Source of the DNA: Paludibacteraceae bacterium
GTDB taxonomy: Bacteria; Bacteroidota; Bacteroidia; Bacteroidales; Paludibacteraceae
Assembly: GCA_016283095.1 (NCBI GenBank)
Contig: JAEEMG010000086.1
Location: 1-35,780 of the forward strand
Length of the DNA stretch: 35,780 nucleotides
Direction: 5' to 3'
Position 1 is the stretch's first letter; each line of letters opens with the position of its first letter. The notes below the pieces were generated by a model. The model saw nothing but the letters and a program-made list of their open reading frames with translations, was not told the origin of the DNA and did no database searches. Made by a program: the position numbers and the translations under genes. Positions 26,475 through 33,854 of this stretch are shown one piece after another.

Positions 26475-27293
26475 TTATTTTTTCAACTCGTCTTTAACTT
26501 CCTTTACAATAGAATCAGCCTTAGCAACAAGTGTATCCTTCAATGCGCATACTGTTGAATCAACAGCAGCCATCTTTGCTGCGGCAGAATCCTGTGCTGC
26601 ATTCTCTACTTTTGTAGCTCCTGAAGTTGCGTCTGCAGCGGCAGAAGACAAGAATGCGCTGTATCTCTTCAAGCAAGACTTCAACATCTCATCAACACCC
26701 TTAGATGTGATTGTACCTCCTGAGATACCATCAACCTCGCAAGATGAATCAGAAACCTTTCCGTTCTTAACAACGCTCAAAACGATGTTGCCATCTCTTG
26801 AAACTGTCTTGTCTACGAACTGCTCTGTGAAGAAAGGCTTTGTGATCTCTGCTCCAAGTCCTGGAGTCTCTCCTTCGTGACCGAAGTAAGTTCCATATAC
26901 TGTGTTCTTGTCAGCGTTCAATGCTACATAACCCCAGATAGGACCCCAAAGACCAGCACCTCTTACAGGGAAAACATATTTCTTCTCACCATTAACATTG
27001 CTCTCAAATACGTGAAGCTCTGTTGTATCAGAATAGTTTGTTCTGAAATCTCCGTCGTAAGCTGAAAGAGTACCGTCTGCATTCAAAATGAAATCACTAA
27101 CATTCTCCCAATTTGCAGCGACGTCGCCATCCTTAATGTTCAAAGCACTCAAAATCTGCTTCTTTGTATCCAACTTAACATTTTCTGTCTGCTTCTCTTT
27201 CAAAGAAGAAGAAATGAAAGCTAGAAGGAAAGCTACGATAATAACCATTATCGAAGCATAACCGATAGTATAAGCATTACTATTTGTATTCAT
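26475..27293 (-). CDS. nqrC: Na+-translocating NADH:quinone reductase subunit C with an extended C-terminal tail
   Basis: NqrC carries a covalently bound FMN on the periplasmic side and relays electrons towards NqrB. It has one membrane helix (about 11-30) and a periplasmic domain with GRGAGLWGPIWGYVAL-type core (112-125) and GETPGLGAEI (141-150). The flavinylation motif DGISGGT (188-194) places FMN on Thr194, with SGGT in place of the more common SGAT. The core ends near residue 212 (CLKRYSAFL). After it comes an unusual Ala/Lys/Asp-rich tail of about 60 residues, probably helical, that holds a second motif, DATSGAT (221-227), matching the D-x-x-S/T-G-A-T pattern of ApbE substrates. Whether the second site receives FMN is unknown. 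No apbE gene is in the window. Confidence 0.97.
   Translation of the reverse strand: MNTNSNAYTIGYASIMVIIVAFLLAFISSSLKEKQTENVKLDTKKQILSALNIKDGDVAANWENVSDFILNADGTLSAYDGDFRTNYSDTTELHVFESNVNGEKKYVFPVRGAGLWGPIWGYVALNADKNTVYGTYFGHEGETPGLGAEITKPFFTEQFVDKTVSRDGNIVLSVVKNGKVSDSSCEVDGISGGTITSKGVDEMLKSCLKRYSAFLSSAAADATSGATKVENAAQDSAAAKMAAVDSTVCALKDTLVAKADSIVKEVKDELKK
26613..26633 (-). other. Second flavinylation-like motif in the NqrC tail
   Basis: The codons for D221-A-T-S-G-A-T227 read on the minus strand lie here. They match the ApbE flavin-transferase target pattern D-x-x-(S/T)-G-A-T more closely than the functional-position motif DGISGGT at 26712-26732. Confidence 0.55.
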
Positions 27294-27312
27294 TTTTCTG
27301 CTTTTTTAATGA

Positions 27313-28518
27313 TTATTTATTATTAAGACGGTTCAATCTCTTATTGATGTTACGCTGTACGAAACAGTAGTCAATCAATGCTGCGAACAAGTTCATCAAC
27401 AAGATTGCCAACATCATACCCTCTGGATAACCAGGGTTCATACAACGGATCACGATTGCTACAACTCCGATCAAGAATCCGAAGATGTACTTACCGCTGT
27501 TTGTACGTGGAGATGTAACTGGGTCTGTTGCCATAAACACAGCACCGAAGCAGAAACCTCCGACACACAAATGCTCCATCCAATCAAGATTCCAAACCTG
27601 GTTCGACTCGCTTCCGATTGCGTTGAACAAGAATGCTGTAACAGCACCACCAACGAATACGCTGATCATTGTTCTCCAGTTTGCAACACCTGAAACCAAT
27701 AGGATAACCGCACCGATCATGATTGCGATCACACTTGTCTCACCGATTGAACCTGGCATCAAACCGATAATCATATCCTTTAGATCAACTGCCTGGTTTA
27801 CAGCATTTGTGATTGTTGTAGACGATCCTGTTGCCACCTGACCTAGAGCAGTAGCTCCTGTATAACCATCGACACCAGCCAAATCATTACCTAGTCCGAA
27901 GATTGACTCCTTAGCGATCCAAACCTGATCACCACTCATCTTTGTAGGATAAGCGAAGAACAAGAATGCACGAGTGATCAATGCCACGTTGAAGATGTTG
28001 TAACCTGTACCTCCGAAGATCTCCTTAGCGAAGATTACAGCGAATGCTGTTGCTACAGCGATGATCCAAAGTGGACACTCAACTGGAACGATCAACGGAA
28101 TCAACATACCAGAAACCAAGAATCCCTCCTGGATTTCCTCATGTTTCCACTGCGCTACTGTAAACTCGATTCCTAGACCAACAACGTAAGAAACGATGAT
28201 CTTAGGAAGAACTGCCAAGAATCCGTAGAAGAATACCTCCATGAAGCTTGCCTGATCTAGTGTACCTGCCACCAAATAGTTCTGGTAACCTACGTTGTAC
28301 ATACCGAAAAGCAAAGCTGGGATCAAGGCAATCACAACAAATGACATCACACGTTTGCTGTCGATTATGTCGTGAATATGTGTTCCGCTCTTCGAAACTG
28401 TGTTTGGCACGAACAAGAATGTTTCAAAACCATCAAACACAGAACGGAACGCTGAAAGTTTGCCGCCCTCCTCAAAGTTTGGCTTCACTTTATCCAGAAA
28501 ATTCCTTAAAGCTTTCAA
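27313..28518 (-). CDS. nqrB: Na+-translocating NADH:quinone reductase subunit B
   Basis: NqrB is the large membrane subunit that binds covalent FMN and riboflavin and forms part of the Na+ path. This copy has 401 residues and about ten membrane helices. The flavinylation motif is DGYTGAT (217-223), so FMN should be on Thr223. The family marks EGFLVSGMLIPLIVPVECP (131-149) and FGGTGYNIFNVALITRAFLFFAYP (168-191) are present. The start is TTG at 28518: an in-frame stop lies four codons upstream, and the first ATG is not until codon 58, inside the fold. The TTG is therefore the only good start and gives the expected N-terminus MKALRNFLDK. It lies 29 bases after nqrA. The weak start without a good Shine-Dalgarno may limit NqrB or depend on ribosomes coming from nqrA. 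Confidence 0.97.
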   Translation of the reverse strand: MKALRNFLDKVKPNFEEGGKLSAFRSVFDGFETFLFVPNTVSKSGTHIHDIIDSKRVMSFVVIALIPALLFGMYNVGYQNYLVAGTLDQASFMEVFFYGFLAVLPKIIVSYVVGLGIEFTVAQWKHEEIQEGFLVSGMLIPLIVPVECPLWIIAVATAFAVIFAKEIFGGTGYNIFNVALITRAFLFFAYPTKMSGDQVWIAKESIFGLGNDLAGVDGYTGATALGQVATGSSTTITNAVNQAVDLKDMIIGLMPGSIGETSVIAIMIGAVILLVSGVANWRTMISVFVGGAVTAFLFNAIGSESNQVWNLDWMEHLCVGGFCFGAVFMATDPVTSPRTNSGKYIFGFLIGVVAIVIRCMNPGYPEGMMLAILLMNLFAALIDYCFVQRNINKRLNRLNNK

Positions 28519-28547
28519 TTTATCACTTATTTAAATTATTACTCCAA

Positions 28548-29909
28548 TTATGCCAACTCCTTACGCAAGTAATCCAATCCTTCACGAACGATTCTCTGCG
28601 TCTCAATCTTGGATGTGCAGACATACTCGCAAAGCGCGAAATCCTCTGGCGCAACCTCGTAGATACCAAGCTGCTCCATCTTGTCGATGTCCTTGTCCAT
28701 GATTGCTTTCACCAAAAACTCTGGCAAAATATCCATTGGGAATACTGCGTCGTACTCACCGCTCATGATGAACGCACGCTCACCACCGTTGATGTTAGTG
28801 TCCGCAACATACTCCTTTTTGCTTCCTAGCAACCAAGAGAAATAAGAATGGCTTGTGCTGAACTTGTTAAGACGTGGCATAATCCAACCAAACATCTCAT
28901 TGTTCTTGTTTCCTTCTGGAATAACTGTGATCTGGTGAGCGAAAGCACCGATGAAACCATCTTTGCTTACCTGTCTACCAGTCAACGGATTACCGCTGAT
29001 GTATCTTACATTCTCCTCTGTCACCTGACCCTTCACTACAGAAGCGATCTCAGCACCTGGATATGTCTTGTAATATGATGGTTTAGAAACTGATGATCCT
29101 ACAAGAGCAACAAGTCTTGAGAAATCAATTGCTCCTTTCTTGAATGCAGAACCAATAGCCACTACATCGTATGGGCTGATTGTCCAAACAATATCACCCT
29201 TGTTGATTGGGCAGATGTGGTTGATCTGTACTCCCACGTTTCCTGCTGGATGAGGTCCCTCAAACTCTGTGATGGCAACACCCTTCAACTCCTTGAATGC
29301 ACGAGCTGCAGAATCTTTGTGAATAGAGACGTAAACCTTGCCAGTAGTCAACTTTGCAAGAGCATCGATACCTAGCTGAAGTTCATCCTTACACTGTGTG
29401 TAATCAAACACATAGTCGTATGACGGTGCCAATGGAGCAGAGTCAAAACCCGAGATGAAGATAGCCTTAGGGGCATCGTTAGGGTTAGCGACTACATCAA
29501 ATGGGCGCTGGTTGATGAACGCGAAGAATCCACTCTCCAAAAGAACCTTCTTCACCTCATCTGAACTTAGCTGCGATGGCTGAGCTTTCTCAAATGGTAC
29601 AGACTCAAACTTACCATCTGACTTCAACCTAATATCCAACACCTTTCGTCTCTCACCACGATTGACAGCTTCAACCGTTCCGCTACATGGAGAGACAACC
29701 TTTAAATCTGGGTTTGCCTTGTCGTAAAACAACACCGAACCCACCTTCACTGCATCTCCCTCCTTAACAGCAACTTTTGGAGTCATGCCGTGAAAGTCGT
29801 CAGGGCGCATAGAAAAAAACTGACTCTGCAAAGCATCAGACTTTGTCTCTGCTGCCTTACCCTTCAGTTTTATGTCCAGGCCTTTTTTGATTTTAATTGA
29901 TTCAGCCAT
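28548..29909 (-). CDS. nqrA: Na+-translocating NADH:quinone reductase subunit A
   Basis: NqrA is a cytoplasm-facing subunit of 453 residues with no membrane helix, in contact with NqrB near the quinone site. The N-terminus MAESIKIKKGLDIKLKGKA is the Bacteroidetes form. It is followed by FHGMTPKVAVKEGDAVKVGSVLFYDK, a biotinyl/lipoyl-like fold, and PCSGTVEAVNRGERR. Later, GPHPAGNVGVQINHICPI and ISGNPLTGRQV are family signatures. It is the first gene of the nqr operon, with a well matched promoter about 35 bases upstream. Length is near the usual 446-450. Confidence 0.98.
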   Translation of the reverse strand: MAESIKIKKGLDIKLKGKAAETKSDALQSQFFSMRPDDFHGMTPKVAVKEGDAVKVGSVLFYDKANPDLKVVSPCSGTVEAVNRGERRKVLDIRLKSDGKFESVPFEKAQPSQLSSDEVKKVLLESGFFAFINQRPFDVVANPNDAPKAIFISGFDSAPLAPSYDYVFDYTQCKDELQLGIDALAKLTTGKVYVSIHKDSAARAFKELKGVAITEFEGPHPAGNVGVQINHICPINKGDIVWTISPYDVVAIGSAFKKGAIDFSRLVALVGSSVSKPSYYKTYPGAEIASVVKGQVTEENVRYISGNPLTGRQVSKDGFIGAFAHQITVIPEGNKNNEMFGWIMPRLNKFSTSHSYFSWLLGSKKEYVADTNINGGERAFIMSGEYDAVFPMDILPEFLVKAIMDKDIDKMEQLGIYEVAPEDFALCEYVCTSKIETQRIVREGLDYLRKELA

Positions 29910-29943
29910 AAATGGATCTAAAAAAAGTATTAAAAATTATAGG

Positions 29944-29977
29944 CAAAGTTAAATCTTTTTAACGATTTAATAACAAA
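29944..29977 (-). promoter_or_regulatory. Promoter of the nqr operon
   Basis: On the minus strand TTTG (29977-29974) is followed after 22 bases by TAACTTTG (29951-29944). The second is an exact match to TAnnTTTG and the first to the -33 TTTG of Bacteroidetes promoters; the usual gap is 19 to 21, so the spacing is slightly long. The leader before nqrA would be about 28 bases. Confidence 0.65.
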
Positions 29978-30027
29978 CATCCTCGTTTTTTTGTTTTTTT
30001 ATTGATAAATATTGGCAGAAACAGACA

Positions 30028-30047
30028 TTTTGGTATCAAAACCAAAA
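30028..30047 (-). terminator. Weak hairpin after the metallo-hydrolase gene
   Basis: TTTTGGT (30028-30034) and ACCAAAA (30041-30047) form a 7-base stem with a 6-base loop between the end of the hydrolase gene and the nqr promoter. There is no clean T run, so its role as terminator is doubtful. Confidence 0.3.
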
Positions 30048-30089
30048 TTCTAATTTCACATTTCCAATTTAGCATTTTGCATTCAGAAT

Positions 30090-30896
30090 TTACTCCAGAT
30101 CCACCGTCTCCAAATCATAAGGCACCTCTACCCTACCCGAGAATCCGAGTTTTGCCTCAGCTGTATACTTCTCTTTTCTCGTCTCCAGCGTCTTCTCCTC
30201 AGTGTGATAAAGCAGAATATTCTTCACTCCCAATGTCGACGCGATTTCTCCCGCATCTTTCGCAGTGCTGTGATGCTTTTCATATGGATGGAATCGATCA
30301 CGGTCGTCGTACAAGCAGAACGCTTCACAAAGCATCCAATCGACACCCTTCACATAATCAGCACATTTCTCATTATACGGTTCGTCGCCAAGGCATGCGA
30401 CCTTCAGATCACCATACTCCATACGGTAGCCGAACTGCTCCAATTTAGTGGAGTGGATAGAAAACGCAGTGAAGTGGGCACCGATAGCTTCAAACGCTTC
30501 ACCGTCGCCAATCTCATTAATCAAAATACCCTTTCCAACCTCAGAAGCGATCTTTTTTGGCAACATTTCCGTCACCATCATCTTCAATAGTCCACAAAGG
30601 TGCGAATGGCCATATATATTGAATTTACCTTTATATTCTCCACGGTTAATAGCAGTGGAAATCATACGCACGATCCAAAGAGCTCCAAGAAGGTGATCTG
30701 TGTGGGCATGAGTAAGGAACATAGCGTTCAAACTACGGTAGTCAATGCCCGCTTTTTCAAGTTGGACAAGCACTCCGTTTCCACCACCTGCATCAGTAAG
30801 AAAATTACCCTCATCAGTTGAAATAACAAAACAAGTGTTATAGCATTTCGTCACAAGGGCATTTCCCGTACCCAACATTGTTATTTTAGTCTTCAT
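30090..30896 (-). CDS. Metallo-beta-lactamase-fold hydrolase (RNase Z/phosphodiesterase-like)
   Basis: This 268-residue cytoplasmic protein has the two-metal site of the superfamily. THAHTDHLLG gives His63, His65, Asp67 and His68. Further conserved points are a later GHSHL, the LGDEPYN segment with the bridging Asp, and the C-terminal ILLYHTEE. The start MLGTGNALVTKCYNTCFVI resembles the RNase Z, PqsE-like and AttM-like branch that acts on phosphodiesters or similar small substrates. It lacks the flexible exosite insertion expected of a full tRNase Z, so a tRNA 3' processing role is less likely. The gene stands alone, divergent from the leucine-rich-repeat gene and upstream of the nqr operon on the same strand. 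The substrate cannot be predicted. Confidence 0.9.
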   Translation of the reverse strand: MKTKITMLGTGNALVTKCYNTCFVISTDEGNFLTDAGGGNGVLVQLEKAGIDYRSLNAMFLTHAHTDHLLGALWIVRMISTAINRGEYKGKFNIYGHSHLCGLLKMMVTEMLPKKIASEVGKGILINEIGDGEAFEAIGAHFTAFSIHSTKLEQFGYRMEYGDLKVACLGDEPYNEKCADYVKGVDWMLCEAFCLYDDRDRFHPYEKHHSTAKDAGEIASTLGVKNILLYHTEEKTLETRKEKYTAEAKLGFSGRVEVPYDLETVDLE

Positions 30897-31037
30897 TTCT
30901 TATTTTTTTATTTGGGATGCGAAATTACGATATTTTTATAACGGCTACAAATTACAAAACATCATTGTTTTTAGACATCGTTTTTCCACATTCGTTTTTA
31001 AACCCATATTAATAACATGAAACTCCAAACTATTTCA

Positions 31038-31045
31038 TATTTTTG
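31038..31045 (+). promoter_or_regulatory. Candidate -7 box for the leucine-rich-repeat gene
   Basis: TATTTTTG matches TAnnTTTG and lies 44 bases before the ATG, in the 193-base divergent space shared with the metallo-hydrolase gene. No clear -33 TTTG is seen. Confidence 0.5.
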
Positions 31046-31089
31046 TACTTGTTCTATTTTCTAAATAGATATACAATAAAATCAAAGCC

Positions 31090-32493
31090 ATGAGAAAAAA
31101 ATTAGTTTTATTGATAGTTTCATTCTTACTATGTATGCCAGAATTTGCATCAAGCAAAAAGAAAAAAGATGTCAAAGATAGTGAGACTGTCGAAGTTGTG
31201 GATGCATCCAACTCACAACTGAAATTCAATATTCTAACCGATTCCACAGCAGAAGTAACAAAAGATGATACATACTGGAGCCTTATATCTGCCACAATAC
31301 CAGCCAAAATACGAATAGGAGACTATGTATTTACAGTAACCCGTATTGATTCAAAAGCTTTTGAAAAATGTCAGAACCTGACAAGCGTAGAAATACCGTC
31401 AAGTGTGACATCCATTGGAGACGAGGCGTTTTCGGATTGTAACAGCTTGATGAAAATAAAAATACCATCAACCGTGACAAGCATTGGTGAAGGTGCTTTT
31501 TTCGGCTGTAAAAGTTTGACAGACATTGAATTACCGTCAAATATCACCAGCATTGAATATGGTGTTTTCGAAGGATGCAAAGAATTGACAAGCATAAAGA
31601 TTCCGTCGAATGTAAACAGTATCGGAGGTGTTGCATTTAATCAATGTACTAACTTGAAGAAAATAGATATTCCTTCAAAAGTGGAAAGCATTGGCAATGG
31701 AGCATTCTATGGATGCGAAAAATTGAAAAGCATCAACGTAGATCCAAACAATACGAACTACTCCACTATGGATGGTGTTTTGTATAATAAAGACAAAAGT
31801 GAGATTGTAGTTGTCCCAGGTGCGGCAAAAGGCAAATTCACAATTCCGTCAAGTGTAATCAGCATAAACAAAGGTGCATTCGCCAAATGTAAAGAATTGA
31901 AAAGCATAGAGATACCATCTAGTGTAACTTATATCGGAGAATTTGCATTTTCGAATTGCGACGGTTTGACAAGTATAGAGATTCCGACAAGCGTGACACA
32001 AATAGGCGATTATGCGTTTTCTACGTGCAAAAATATAAAAAGCATAGTGATTCCATCAAGCGTGACAAATATTGGCGATTGGGTGTTTTCCCATTGCTAT
32101 GGTTTGACAAACATAGAAATACCATCCAGCGTAACAAGCATTGGAGATTGGGCATTCGCCAACTGTGAAGAATTGATCAGTATAAAAATCCCATCAAATG
32201 TAACCAGTTTGGGTGACCGAGCATTTTTTCACTGTTTTAGTTTGACAAACATAAATATACCTTCGAGTGTCACTAGATTAGGAACTTCATCATTTGAGAA
32301 ATGTACAGGTCTGACAAGCATAGAAATTCCTTCGAGTGTAACACATATTGGAGAAAAAGCATTTTATGAATGCAAAAATCTGAAGGTTGTAATTGACAAT
32401 TCAGAAGACAATCTAAAGATTGGAAATGAAGCATTTCAAGAATGCGGATCTGTGACATACACAAAAAATGCAATAGAGCAAACGGAACAATAA
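31090..32493 (+). CDS. BspA-like leucine-rich-repeat secreted protein
   Basis: This 467-residue protein has a signal peptide (MRKKLVLLIVSFLLCMPEFASS, residues 1-22). After an N-terminal segment of about 75 residues there are about 15 copies of a 23-residue unit of the form LTSIEIPSSVTSIGDxAFxxC, the Treponema/BspA type LRR_5 repeat. The run is interrupted after the fifth or sixth unit by VDPNNTNYSTMDGVLYNKDKSEIVVVPG, the characteristic insert of BspA proteins, and then continues. Such proteins of oral and gut Bacteroidales bind host proteins or other bacteria at the surface. No T9SS sorting tail is visible at the C-terminus (TYTKNAIEQTEQ) and the signal peptide lacks an obvious lipobox, so the anchoring is unclear. 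The esterase gene follows 83 bases later without a strong terminator, so they may be co-transcribed. Confidence 0.93.
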   Translation: MRKKLVLLIVSFLLCMPEFASSKKKKDVKDSETVEVVDASNSQLKFNILTDSTAEVTKDDTYWSLISATIPAKIRIGDYVFTVTRIDSKAFEKCQNLTSVEIPSSVTSIGDEAFSDCNSLMKIKIPSTVTSIGEGAFFGCKSLTDIELPSNITSIEYGVFEGCKELTSIKIPSNVNSIGGVAFNQCTNLKKIDIPSKVESIGNGAFYGCEKLKSINVDPNNTNYSTMDGVLYNKDKSEIVVVPGAAKGKFTIPSSVISINKGAFAKCKELKSIEIPSSVTYIGEFAFSNCDGLTSIEIPTSVTQIGDYAFSTCKNIKSIVIPSSVTNIGDWVFSHCYGLTNIEIPSSVTSIGDWAFANCEELISIKIPSNVTSLGDRAFFHCFSLTNINIPSSVTRLGTSSFEKCTGLTSIEIPSSVTHIGEKAFYECKNLKVVIDNSEDNLKIGNEAFQECGSVTYTKNAIEQTEQ

Positions 32494-32576
32494 AAAGGGA
32501 TGGAAAGATTCCAATAAATTAATCCACAAGGCTTTATCCACCCCACTCGATTTTCAAACCAAACAAACAATAGCAG

Positions 32577-33734
32577 ATGAAAAAAGTATTATTAACGGTT
32601 TGCGCTGTATGTTTTGCGCTACAAGTTTCAAGTCAAGAAAATTTATGGTGGAAGACTCCAGTCAATTCTCCAGAAGTACACAAAGATAACACTGTGACAT
32701 TCCGTCTGAAAGCGCCGAACGCCTCATCAGTCGAGGTTGTTGGTGACTTTCTATCAAAAAATGAGAAAGCTGAGATGAAAAAGGTGGATAATGACGTGTG
32801 GGAATACACAACACCCAAATCATTAAATCCAGAATTGTACAGTTATTCGTTTATGATGGACGGAGTGAAGATTTCAGACCCATCAAATGTTTTCATGTCG
32901 CGCGACGTTGTGACAATCAGCAATTTATTCATGATAGACGGGAAAGAAAGTGAGCTGTATAAAGTTCAGAATGTGCCACACGGTTCACTCTGCAAAGTAT
33001 GGTATCACAGCGACAAGCACAACGCAGACAGGCGTATCACCGTCTACACACCAGCAGGTTATGAAACCAATAATCAAAGATATCCGGTGCTGTATCTTCT
33101 GCATGGCATGGGAGGAGATGAAGATTCATGGTCGACGTTGGGACGTGCGGCTCAGATTTTGGACAATCTGATAGCGCAAGGTAAAGCCAAACCAATGATT
33201 GTGGTCATGACCAATGGCAATTCAGATCTTCAAGCAGCCTGGGGAGAATCCCCTACCGGTTACGTCACACCAACTATTGAATTACCAAAAACTACAGACG
33301 GTTCGTTTGAAGATGCATTTCCAGAGGTGGTGACATTTGTAGACAAAGCATATAGAACAATCGCAAAAAAAGAATCTCGAGCGATTGCCGGTCTGTCAAT
33401 GGGAGGATTCCATTCCATGCAGATTTCAAAAGAGTATCCGACTCAATTCAACTATATCGGACTCTTTTCTGCATCGGCAAGATTCAAAGGTAGGAAAGAG
33501 TCTCACATTTATGAAAACTGTGAGGAAAAAATAAAAAAGCAATTCTCACAAAAGCCAGCTCTATATTGGATAGCAATTGGCAAAGAGGATTTTCTTTATG
33601 AAGAGAACCAAAAATTCAGATCTTTTCTAGATGCTAACGGATTTTCCTACACATACGTAGAAAGTGAAGGAGGACACATATGGAAGAACTGGAGAAATTA
33701 CCTATGCCAATTTTTACCATTGTTATTCAAATAG
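32577..33734 (+). CDS. Secreted alpha/beta-hydrolase esterase (CE1/feruloyl-esterase-like) with N-terminal E-set domain
   Basis: This 385-residue protein has a signal peptide (1-20, cut near VSSQ). Residues about 35-120 form an early-set immunoglobulin-like domain related to the glycogen-binding CBM48 type (TVTFRLKAPNASSVEVVGDF, WEYTTP, YSYSFMMDG). The esterase D-like hydrolase follows from about 135. PVLYLLHGMGGDEDSW (170-185) supplies the oxyanion region, GLSMGG (272-277) the nucleophile Ser274, GKEDF the acid Asp338, and EGGHIWKNW the base His367. Family members remove feruloyl, acetyl or other acyl groups from plant polysaccharides, or act on glycans or siderophores. Here the substrate is unknown. 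It probably acts in the periplasm. The domain order is complete and the length is normal. Confidence 0.93.
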   Translation: MKKVLLTVCAVCFALQVSSQENLWWKTPVNSPEVHKDNTVTFRLKAPNASSVEVVGDFLSKNEKAEMKKVDNDVWEYTTPKSLNPELYSYSFMMDGVKISDPSNVFMSRDVVTISNLFMIDGKESELYKVQNVPHGSLCKVWYHSDKHNADRRITVYTPAGYETNNQRYPVLYLLHGMGGDEDSWSTLGRAAQILDNLIAQGKAKPMIVVMTNGNSDLQAAWGESPTGYVTPTIELPKTTDGSFEDAFPEVVTFVDKAYRTIAKKESRAIAGLSMGGFHSMQISKEYPTQFNYIGLFSASARFKGRKESHIYENCEEKIKKQFSQKPALYWIAIGKEDFLYEENQKFRSFLDANGFSYTYVESEGGHIWKNWRNYLCQFLPLLFK

Positions 33735-33767
33735 AAGAGACACATAGAATACTTTGATATACAAAAC

Positions 33768-33797
33768 AAGGACCGACTCCATTTGGAATCGGTCCTT
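33768..33797. terminator. Terminator between the esterase gene and the T9SS cargo gene
   Basis: AAGGACCGACTCC (33768-33780) pairs with GGAATCGGTCCTT (33785-33797) with one mismatch, followed by TTTG-TTCTTTT. It lies between convergent genes and may serve both. Confidence 0.88.
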
Positions 33798-33854
33798 TTG
33801 TTCTTTTAATTAATTAGAATATTACAGAGACATCCGTACGCCTCCACATCCCAA

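Noticed and set aside
26248-26880. 210-codon plus-strand frame
   Set aside because: It runs antisense to nqrC and nqrD and is explained by their codon bias.
31090-32493. CRISPR-like or satellite array suggested by regular 69-base spacing
   Set aside because: The period equals 23 codons and is explained by the leucine-rich-repeat protein.
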